NCBI GenBank assembly: GCA_030544165.1
Contig: JAUNRP010000126.1
Location: forward strand, 1-5,996
Length of the DNA: 5,996 nucleotides
Direction: 5' to 3'
DNA from: a bacterium
GTDB lineage: Bacteria > Actinomycetota > Actinomycetes > Actinomycetales > Actinomycetaceae
Shown here: positions 1 through 4,924 of the stretch, piece by piece
Layout: the number at the start of each line of letters is the position of its first letter
Position numbering within the stretch: the first letter of the stretch is position 1
Notes under the pieces: model-generated
What the model saw: only the letters and a program-made list of their open reading frames with translations
Databases searched by the model: none
Told to the model about the DNA's origin: nothing
Translations under genes and position numbers: made by a program

Positions 1-755
1 CGGCGAGCTGGGTCTCGCGCGACGTCGTCGTCCCGGCAGACCCCTCCGCAGCGGCATTCTGGCTGGTGGCGGGCGCCGTGCACCCGGCGGCCAGCATCAC
101 CCTCCCCCACGTGGGGCTGAACCCCACGCGGCTCGGCGTCATCCGCGTTCTGGAGAGAATGGGCGCCACGATCACAGTCACACCGGCATCGGTGGATGGG
201 CCGGAGCCCGCCGGGGACCTCACGGTCACCTCCGCGGGTCGGCTCACCGCCGTGGACCTCGGCCCACAGGAGGTGGCGGACGTGATCGACGAACTCCCCG
301 TCCTCGCCATCGCCATGGCCTCCGCGCAGGGCACCTCCACCGTGCGGGGCGCCGGGGAGTTGCGTGTGAAGGAGTCGGACCGGATCCGGCTCGTGGTGGA
401 CGGCCTCGCGGCCATCGGCGTGGACGTGACCGAGACCGAGGACGGCTGGACCATCACGGGCGCCCCCGTGCGCCCAAATATCGGTGAGGGTGCGCCAGAA
501 AGTGAGGCACCGCCGTCGGCAATCCGGACGAACGGTGAGGGTGCGCCAGAAAGTGAGGTGCCGCCGTCGGCAATCCGGACGGGCGGTGAGGAAGGGCCCG
601 CGGTGATCCGGACGGACGGCGACCACCGGATCGCGATGGCGTTCGCGGTGGCGGACCTGGTGGGCGTGGGCACGCGCGGCGCGACGCCGGACGATCCGGA
701 GTGCGCGGCGGTCTCCTACCCCACCTTCTGGAACGATCTGGAGGGGCTGCGATGA
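1..755 (+). CDS. aroA: 3-phosphoshikimate 1-carboxyvinyltransferase (EPSP synthase), 5'-truncated by the window
   Basis: EPSP synthase transfers the enolpyruvyl group of PEP to shikimate 3-phosphate, the sixth step of the shikimate pathway, in the cytosol. The reading frame is open from base 3 and gives 250 C-terminal residues of an enzyme usually about 430 long, so the real start lies upstream. The GTG at 66 is an internal Val codon, because family-typical residues (VPADPSAAAFWLVAGAV) precede and span it. Family motifs follow in order: DELPVLAIAMA with the catalytic Asp region, ELRVKESDRI, then GDHRIAMAFAVAD, and a typical end VSYPTFWNDLEGL. Between the DGWTITG strand and GDHR lies an in-frame insertion of two 17-residue repeats, making this loop about 38 residues longer than in E. 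coli AroA. The insert should sit in a surface turn and all motifs remain in frame, so I infer an active enzyme. The stop overlaps the aroE start (ATGA). Confidence 0.95.
   Translation, partial: ASWVSRDVVVPADPSAAAFWLVAGAVHPAASITLPHVGLNPTRLGVIRVLERMGATITVTPASVDGPEPAGDLTVTSAGRLTAVDLGPQEVADVIDELPVLAIAMASAQGTSTVRGAGELRVKESDRIRLVVDGLAAIGVDVTETEDGWTITGAPVRPNIGEGAPESEAPPSAIRTNGEGAPESEVPPSAIRTGGEEGPAVIRTDGDHRIAMAFAVADLVGVGTRGATPDDPECAAVSYPTFWNDLEGLR
483..584 (+). repeat. Tandem 51-bp repeat, two in-frame copies within aroA
   Basis: Two head-to-tail copies, 483-533 and 534-584, differ at only four bases by my alignment. Each encodes 17 residues beginning GEGAPESE and ending PPSAIRT plus one residue (N in copy 1, G in copy 2). 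A shortened, diverged third version (GEEGPAVIRTD) follows at 585-617 and runs directly into the conserved GDHRIAM motif. The units use codons such as GAA, AGT, GCA and CCA that are scarce in the neighbouring sequence, and they are about two-thirds GC. Each unit can form a stem CGTCGG/CCG(G)ACG around a CAAT loop (514-530 in copy 1). Their origin is not known to me: either local duplication or insertion of a dispersed small repeat. Confidence 0.9.
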
Positions 756-1540
756 GGACATTCCTGCTGTTCGGGCACGAGATCGCGTACACGGCCTCGC
801 CCGCCATCCAGGGGGCGGCGATCCGGGAGCTCGGGCTGCCGCACCGCTACGAGGTGGTGGACACCACGCCGGAGGAGTTCCCCGGGCTGGCGCAGCAGAT
901 GCGCGGCATGCACGGCGGCGCGAACGTGACGATCCCGTTCAAGGAGGCGGCGTTCCAGCTCGTGGACGAGCTCTCGGCGGACGCGGAGGAGATGCGCTCG
1001 GTGAACACGATCGTGGTGGAGGGGGACCGGCTGATCGGGCACAACACGGACCTGCCCGCCATCGAGGACGAGTTCCGCGCGCTGGTGCCCGGCGGCGCGG
1101 ACCGCGCGGTGGTGCTGGGCGCGGGCGGGGCCTCCCGGGCGGTCCAGACAGCGCTGGCGCGGCAGGGGACCGAGGTGACGGTGGCGCAGCGTCGGGATGG
1201 TTCGCTCGCCCGGATCGCGGAGCTCCTTCGGGGCGCGGACGTGCTGGTGAACTGCACTCCGGTGGGCACCGGGGGCGGGGAGCTCCCCGTGGATCCCGCG
1301 CTGCTGCGCGAGGACCTCACGGTGTTCGACCTCATCTACCGCCCCACCCCCACCGCGCTGGTGCGGGCGGCGCGCTCGGTGGGCGCCCGGGCGCGTTCGG
1401 GCGGACCGATGCTGGTGGGGCAGGCGTGGCGATCGCTCGCGCACTGGCTCGCCGCGGACGGGATCACGGTGGGCCCCGAGGTGGCGCCCCCGATGCTCGA
1501 GGCACTCCGGCTGGAACTGGGAGGGACCGACGATGACTGA
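752..1540 (+). CDS. aroE: Shikimate dehydrogenase (NADP+)
   Basis: Reduces 3-dehydroshikimate to shikimate with NADPH, the fourth step of the shikimate pathway. The ATG at 752 is chosen because it overlaps the aroA stop (ATGA), has GGAGGGG at 740-746 with a 5-nt spacer, and starts exactly at the family's first strand; a start at 701 would add 17 unrelated residues. The 262 residues fit the family. The substrate domain has NVTIPFK with catalytic Lys64, SVNT with Asn85, and GHNTD with Asp100. The nucleotide domain has GAGGASRA (123-130), VNCTPVG (166-172), DLIYRP (193-198) and GGPMLVGQA with Gln224. Two deviations stand out. The usual SxS shikimate-binding pair reads Thr14-Ala-Ser16, followed by PAIQG instead of the common PaiHN. 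The usual NRT cofactor loop reads AQRR (145-148). A related quinate/shikimate dehydrogenase is the alternative, but the operon favours AroE. Confidence 0.93.
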   Translation: MRTFLLFGHEIAYTASPAIQGAAIRELGLPHRYEVVDTTPEEFPGLAQQMRGMHGGANVTIPFKEAAFQLVDELSADAEEMRSVNTIVVEGDRLIGHNTDLPAIEDEFRALVPGGADRAVVLGAGGASRAVQTALARQGTEVTVAQRRDGSLARIAELLRGADVLVNCTPVGTGGGELPVDPALLREDLTVFDLIYRPTPTALVRAARSVGARARSGGPMLVGQAWRSLAHWLAADGITVGPEVAPPMLEALRLELGGTDDD

Positions 1541-3071
1541 CCGCGCGAACCTCGTCCTTGTGGGGAGCCGGGGCGGCCGGGCCGGCGCCGTTGCCCGGGA
1601 GGTGGCCCGCGCCACCGGCCGCGAGGTGGTGGACCTCGATGCGCTGTTCGAGGCGCGCACGGGGGCCACTCCCGTCGCGTATGCCGAGGCCCACGGCGAG
1701 GCCGGGGCCCACCAGGTGGAGGCCGAGGTGGCACGCGAGGCGGCCCAGTCCCGCGGCGCCGTGGTCCTCGCGTCCCCCGGAGCCGTGCGAGACCCGATCG
1801 CGCGGTGGGAACTGTGGCACTCGGGTCCCGTCACGTGGATTGACGACGACGCGGCCGCCGATGGCGGCCGGTACTCCGCGGCGGCCGATCTGCTGGTTTC
1901 GGCGGAGGAGTCCGCGCCGGCGGAGGCGGTCCTCGCGTGGGTGGAGGCAAACTCCGAGGAGGTGCCCCGCGCGCGCACGCTGCTGGACGTGAGCGTGCGC
2001 CGCGACCACCCCATGGGGCCCCGGCAGGCGCGGATCCTCTTCGGCTCCGGTTTCGATTCCGAGGCCCTTGCTGGGCTGGTGGCGATGCACTCACACGGCG
2101 TCCCCGTCGTCGTGGTGGATGAGAACGTGGCGGAACTGCAGCCGGGGCTGGTAGGCGCGCTCCCGGATGGGCGGCGGCGCCTGATCGACGCGGGTGAGCG
2201 CAACAAGCGGATCTCCGCCATGGAGGCGATGCTGGAGTTCGCCTCGGACCAGCGGGCCGAGCGGGGCGATGCGTGGGTGGCGGTGGGCGGCGGGACCACC
2301 GGGGACCTGGTGGGGACCGCGGCGGCGCTCTACATGCGCGGCGCGCCCCTCATCCAGGTGCCCACCACCTGGCTGGCGATGGCCGATGCGGCGATCGGCG
2401 GGAAGGTGGCGGTGGACCTCTCGCGGGCCAAGAACTCCGCAGGGGCGTTCTGGCCCCCGGTGGCCGTGGTGGGGGACGTGGCCACCATCGAGACGCTCTC
2501 CTGGGAGCGGCGGCTGGACGGGATGGCGGAGTGCCTCAAGTCCGCGATCATCGGGGATCCATGGCTGTGGGACCTGGTGAAGCGGCGGGGAGTCTCCTCC
2601 ATGTCCGAGGGCGAGGACGCGGACCTGGCCGCGCGCTACGCGATCATCGAGCGGACCGCCATGCAGAAGGTCTCCGTGGTGGAGCGCGATCCGTTCGAGC
2701 TCGGGGAGCGCCGGAACCTCAACCTCGGCCACACGATCGGACACGCCCTGGAGATCGAGTCCGGCTACGCGCTGCCCCACGGGCGCGCGGTGGTGCTGGG
2801 GATCCGTGCGGTGGCGCACATCGCCGCTGTGCGGGGGGATCTGGCGCGGGATGTGGCGGACGAGATCGACGAGGTGATCGCGGTTCTCGGATTCGGTATG
2901 ACGCGCTCGTTTGATGAGGGGGCGGTGATGGCGGCGCTGGTGGGTGACAAGAAGTCCGAGGCGGGGCGGATTCGCTGGATCCTGCCCACCGGGATCGGAT
3001 CGGTGCGGCAGGCGAACGACGTCACCGAGGACGAGGTCCGGGCGGCCCTGGAGCACATTCGGGAGGGGTAG
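1533..3071 (+). CDS. aroB: Fusion of a degenerate shikimate kinase-like domain with 3-dehydroquinate synthase
   Basis: 512 residues. Residues about 5-145 resemble shikimate kinase (AroK): an NLVLVGSRGG strand and loop, DLD at 34-36, ARTG, GEAGAHQVEAEV at 55-66, and an ADLLV...AWVE end. The P-loop Lys-Ser is missing (GSRGGRAGA, 11-19), the substrate-binding Arg of the FRxxE motif is His60, the GGG loop is SPG (81-83), and the RPLL lid region is deleted. This half is therefore probably not a kinase. Residues about 150-512 are 3-dehydroquinate synthase, which cyclises DAHP using NAD+ and a metal. It retains GERNK (221-225), GGG..GD (252-258), MRG, PTTW, GGK (291), KN (300-301), AE..K (333, 336) and RNLNLGHTIGHALE; the metal ligand candidates are Glu333, His400 and His416. 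The ATG at 1533 has GGGAGGG at 1519-1525 and overlaps aroE by 8 nt, suggesting translational coupling. aroK-aroB fusions are known in Actinobacteria. Confidence 0.93.
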   Translation: MTDRANLVLVGSRGGRAGAVAREVARATGREVVDLDALFEARTGATPVAYAEAHGEAGAHQVEAEVAREAAQSRGAVVLASPGAVRDPIARWELWHSGPVTWIDDDAAADGGRYSAAADLLVSAEESAPAEAVLAWVEANSEEVPRARTLLDVSVRRDHPMGPRQARILFGSGFDSEALAGLVAMHSHGVPVVVVDENVAELQPGLVGALPDGRRRLIDAGERNKRISAMEAMLEFASDQRAERGDAWVAVGGGTTGDLVGTAAALYMRGAPLIQVPTTWLAMADAAIGGKVAVDLSRAKNSAGAFWPPVAVVGDVATIETLSWERRLDGMAECLKSAIIGDPWLWDLVKRRGVSSMSEGEDADLAARYAIIERTAMQKVSVVERDPFELGERRNLNLGHTIGHALEIESGYALPHGRAVVLGIRAVAHIAAVRGDLARDVADEIDEVIAVLGFGMTRSFDEGAVMAALVGDKKSEAGRIRWILPTGIGSVRQANDVTEDEVRAALEHIREG

Positions 3072-3118
3072 GGCTGGAATAGGCACCCGGTGTCTCTCAC
3101 CGACCGAGGCGGCGCCGG

Positions 3119-3138
3119 GGCCCCGTGACGTCGGGGCC
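3119..3138. terminator. Possible bidirectional terminator hairpin between convergent genes
   Basis: A perfect 7-bp stem, GGCCCCG (3119-3125) with CGGGGCC (3132-3138), closes a 6-nt TGACGT loop. A weaker 5-bp stem, CGGTG/CACCG (3088-3092 and 3098-3102), lies just upstream. The position between the ends of aroB (3071) and the minus-strand prenyltransferase gene (3156) suits transcription termination in either direction. No T-run follows, so this is only a candidate; U-tract-free terminators are often proposed in high-GC Gram-positives. The rest of 3072-3155 shows no gene. Confidence 0.35.
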
Positions 3139-3155
3139 GGGGACGGCTGGCGCTG

Positions 3156-3926
3156 TCAGCGGCCGAGGCGGCGCTCGCGCTGCCCGTAATCGCGCAATGC
3201 GCGCAGGAAGTCCACCTTGCGGAAGTCCGGCCAGTAGGTCTCGCAGAAGTAGAACTCGGAGTGCACGGACTGCCACAGCAGGAAGCCCGAGAGCCGCTGC
3301 TCGCCGGAGGTGCGAATCACCAGGTCCGGGTCCGGCTGGCCGGCGGTGTAGAGGTGGTCCGCGATGTCATCGAGGGTGAGGGTCTCGGCGACCTCCCCGA
3401 GGTTGAGGCCCCTGGTGGCGCGCTCCTTGAGGAGAGCGCGCACGGCATCCGTGATCTCGTGGCGGCCCCCGTAGCCCACGGCCACGTTGACATCGAGGGA
3501 CTCCGGCGGAGCATCGGTGTTGCGGGACTCGGCGGCGCGAAGGCGCTCCGCGAAGTCCCCGGGAAGCAGGTCGAGCGCGCCCACCAGGCAGATCTTCCAG
3601 CGTCCGTCGTCCGCGAGGGTGTCCACGGTGCCGGCGATGATCTCCAGGAGGTCCCGGACCTCGCCGGGATCGCGGGAGAGGTTGTCCGTGGAGAGCATCC
3701 AGAGGGTCACGCGCTCGATCCCGGTCTCCTGCGCCCAGCCCAGGAACTCGGTGATCTTGTCGGCGCCCTTGCGGTGCCCGTGCGCTGTGGTGGTGCCCGC
3801 CGAGCGGGCCCAGCGCCGGTTGCCGTCCAGCATCACCGCCACGTGCTGGGGAACGCGCTCCCGATCCAGTTCGCGCACGAGGCGGCGTTCGTAGAGTTCG
3901 TAGAGCAGGTTGCCTGCGGCCACCAC
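3156..3926 (-). CDS. Short-chain Z-isoprenyl diphosphate synthase (probable (2Z,6E)-farnesyl diphosphate synthase, UppS family)
   Basis: A cis-prenyltransferase that condenses isopentenyl diphosphate onto an allylic diphosphate, supplying the lipid carrier pathway for cell-wall precursors. Motifs, numbered from the upstream TTG (subtract 9 for the GTG start chosen here), are DGNRRWAR with catalytic Asp43 (43-50), GHRKGA, STDNLSRDP (88-96), NVAVGYGGRHEI (155-166), QPDPDLVIRTSGEQRLSGF and SEFYFCETYWPDF. The layout, including the leader NLLYELYERRL and the ending FLRALRDYGQRERRLGR, closely resembles mycobacterial Rv1086, which makes Z,E-farnesyl diphosphate, rather than long-chain UppS; product length is thus inferred. 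I prefer the GTG at 3926-3924 because GGAGGGAG lies at 3937-3930; the next GTG (3923-3921) is equally possible, while a TTG at 3953 lacks a good Shine-Dalgarno. It converges with aroB and diverges from the membrane protein gene. Confidence 0.92.
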   Translation of the reverse strand: MVAAGNLLYELYERRLVRELDRERVPQHVAVMLDGNRRWARSAGTTTAHGHRKGADKITEFLGWAQETGIERVTLWMLSTDNLSRDPGEVRDLLEIIAGTVDTLADDGRWKICLVGALDLLPGDFAERLRAAESRNTDAPPESLDVNVAVGYGGRHEITDAVRALLKERATRGLNLGEVAETLTLDDIADHLYTAGQPDPDLVIRTSGEQRLSGFLLWQSVHSEFYFCETYWPDFRKVDFLRALRDYGQRERRLGR

Positions 3927-3929
3927 ACA

Positions 3930-3937
3930 CTCCCTCC
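3930..3937 (-). promoter_or_regulatory. Shine-Dalgarno deciding the prenyltransferase start
   Basis: On the minus strand the sequence reads GGAGGGAG, then TGT, then GTG GTG. The GGAGG core is 6 nt from the first GTG (3926) and 9 nt from the second (3923). The site lies inside the longer reading frame that begins at the TTG at 3953, which argues against that start. Confidence 0.6.
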
Positions 3938-3959
3938 AACTGGTCTTCCCCAAACGCTA

Positions 3960-3973
3960 CCAACCACGGTTGG
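3960..3973. promoter_or_regulatory. Perfect inverted repeat, possible operator
   Basis: CCAACC-AC-GGTTGG is a perfect 6-bp inverted repeat with a 2-bp spacer in the divergent intergenic region, 34 bp upstream of the preferred prenyltransferase start. On the minus strand it abuts a TAGCGT hexamer (3959-3954) that could be a -10 element. The placement suits a repressor dimer site; no regulator can be named from the sequence. Confidence 0.35.
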
Positions 3974-3999
3974 ATGTGAGGAGGATCCCCGGAGCAGTG

Positions 4000-4029
4000 T
4001 GGACGCGGTTCAGAAAGTTACGTTAGCGT
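4000..4029 (+). promoter_or_regulatory. Candidate promoter for the TrhA-type gene
   Basis: TGGACG (4000-4005, matching TTGACA at four positions) and TAGCGT (4024-4029, fitting TANNNT) are separated by 18 bp, about 50 bp ahead of the ATG at 4078. The -10 overlaps the start of the 15-bp direct repeats, so binding there would occlude RNA polymerase. Assigned by eye only. Confidence 0.3.
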
Positions 4030-4056
4030 AGGTTACGGCGCCGTAGGTTGCGGTGC
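4027..4056 (+). repeat. Tandem 15-bp direct repeat with embedded palindrome, probable operator
   Basis: Two adjacent 15-bp copies, CGTAGGTTACGGCGC (4027-4041) and CGTAGGTTGCGGTGC (4042-4056), differ at two bases. The core GTTACG also appears one period earlier, at 4017-4022, in a weaker third copy. The junction of the two good copies forms the perfect 12-bp palindrome TACGGCGCCGTA (4034-4045). The array sits 22-51 bp ahead of the ATG at 4078, in the expected transcription start region. I infer a regulator binding site, possibly TetR-like given the palindrome; the regulator is not in this window. Confidence 0.55.
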
Positions 4057-4077
4057 CCTTCTCGTGGAAGGCGATCG

Positions 4078-4860
4078 ATGAGCAGGACGCACGCCCCCCG
4101 GCTCCCCCGCCGCCAACGGAGCGGAACGGGTGCGGGTGAGGAGTCCGCCACGCGCGCCTCGGCCGCGAGCGAGCAGGTGGGCGCGGCCGCAGAGCACGTC
4201 ACGGCCGCGGCGGAACGCGTGGTCCAGGCGGTCAAGCCGATCCTGCGCGGATGGATCCACACCGTCACTGCCCCCCTCGCACTTGCCGCCTGCATCGTGC
4301 TGATCGCGCTCACCCCCTCTGGCTACCGCTGGACCACGATCGTGTTCGGCATCGCCTCGGTGGTCCTGTTCTCCGTCTCCGCGGTCTACCACCGCGGCAC
4401 GTGGTCTCCCCGGGTCACCGCCACGCTCCGGCGCCTCGACCACTCCAACATCTTCCTCCTGATCGCGGGGACGTACACGCCTCTCTCATGGATCCTCCTT
4501 CCGAGGCCAACTGCCCTGCTCGTGCTCGGCATCGTGTGGGGCGGGGCGATCGTGGGGAGCCTCATGAAGGTGCTCTGGCTGGGCGCGCCCCGCTGGCTCT
4601 ATGTCCCCATCTACGTGGCCCTCGGATGGGTGGCCGTGTGGTTCCTCCCGCAGTTCCGCGTGGCCGGGAGCGGCGCGGTGATGTGGCTGGTGATCGCGGG
4701 CGGGATCGCCTACACGGTGGGCGCACTCGCCTATGCCCTCAAGTGGCCGAACCCCTCACCGCGATGGTTCGGCTTCCACGAGATCTTCCACGCGGGCACC
4801 GTGATCGGGTGGGTCTGCCACTTCATCGCGGCCATGATGGCCGTGGTCTCCCTCAGGTAG
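4078..4860 (+). CDS. trhA: Hemolysin III / TrhA family (PAQR-like) seven-helix membrane protein
   Basis: 260 residues. After a polar N-terminal stretch there are seven hydrophobic segments, at about 62-79, 86-104, 123-141, 144-163, 173-190, 200-221 and 240-258. The family's metal-site residues are present: SAVYH (Ser101, His105), LDHSNIFLLIAGTYTP (Asp121, His122), and FHEIFH with His234 and His238. The family belongs to the CREST/PAQR superfamily; bacterial members have been linked to membrane lipid homeostasis, and the hemolysin label derives from a Bacillus protein, so a toxin role should not be assumed. The ATG at 4078 has GGAAGG at 4066-4071 with a 6-nt spacer. The TTG at 4048 lies within the operator-like repeats and is rejected. 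The N-terminal 55 residues are Ala/Arg/Glu-rich and longer than in compact family members, which begin near KPxLRGW. It is divergent from the prenyltransferase gene. Confidence 0.92.
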   Translation: MSRTHAPRLPRRQRSGTGAGEESATRASAASEQVGAAAEHVTAAAERVVQAVKPILRGWIHTVTAPLALAACIVLIALTPSGYRWTTIVFGIASVVLFSVSAVYHRGTWSPRVTATLRRLDHSNIFLLIAGTYTPLSWILLPRPTALLVLGIVWGGAIVGSLMKVLWLGAPRWLYVPIYVALGWVAVWFLPQFRVAGSGAVMWLVIAGGIAYTVGALAYALKWPNPSPRWFGFHEIFHAGTVIGWVCHFIAAMMAVVSLR

Positions 4861-4862
4861 AA

Positions 4863-4878
4863 GGGGCACGATCGCCCC
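4863..4878 (+). terminator. Weak hairpin just after trhA
   Basis: GGGGC (4863-4867) pairs with GCCCC (4874-4878) around a 6-nt loop, starting 3 bases after the trhA stop codon. The stem is short and no T-run follows, so it may be a weak terminator or chance. Confidence 0.22.
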
Positions 4879-4886
4879 AGCGCCAC

Positions 4887-4902
4887 TAGGCTGGTCCACC
4901 AG
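4887..4902 (+). promoter_or_regulatory. Possible -10 element and inverted repeat ahead of the PPK2 gene
   Basis: TAGGCT at 4887-4892 fits the actinobacterial TANNNT -10 pattern, 32 bp before the ATG; no convincing -35 is seen. It overlaps the inverted repeat CTGGT-CC-ACCAG (4891-4902), which could be an operator. If real, the PPK2 gene has its own promoter and is not only read through from trhA. Confidence 0.3.
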
Positions 4903-4924
4903 AAAAACAGGAAGGGACCCCCTC

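Noticed and set aside
483..617. CRISPR-like or minisatellite array
   Set aside because: There are only two full copies directly abutting with no spacers, and they stay in frame with aroA.
66..755. GTG at 66 as the aroA start
   Set aside because: The same frame is open to the window edge and encodes conserved EPSP synthase residues before this codon, so it is an internal valine.
716..2299. Very long open frame on the minus strand (527 codons) opposite aroE and aroB
   Set aside because: Its translation is low-complexity Arg/Ser/Ala/Pro with no family motifs, while the opposite strand carries clear AroE and AroB. Long antisense frames are expected at this GC content.
2091..3086. 331-codon minus-strand open frame opposite the AroB domain
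   Set aside because: Composition is His/Arg/Pro-rich, there is no recognisable domain, and it shadows a strongly conserved coding sequence.
3261..4031. 256-codon plus-strand frame opposite the prenyltransferase gene
   Set aside because: It is the antisense shadow of a conserved cis-prenyltransferase, lacks a ribosome binding site, and runs through the divergent promoter region.
4078..4860. Hemolysin toxin
   Set aside because: The family name is historical. The protein is a polytopic CREST/PAQR-like membrane protein with no secretion or pore-forming toxin features.
4251..4889. 212-codon plus-strand frame overlapping trhA
   Set aside because: It is an alternative frame of the trhA coding region, His/Arg/Pro-rich, with no motif; the trhA frame has seven hydrophobic segments and the metal-site residues.
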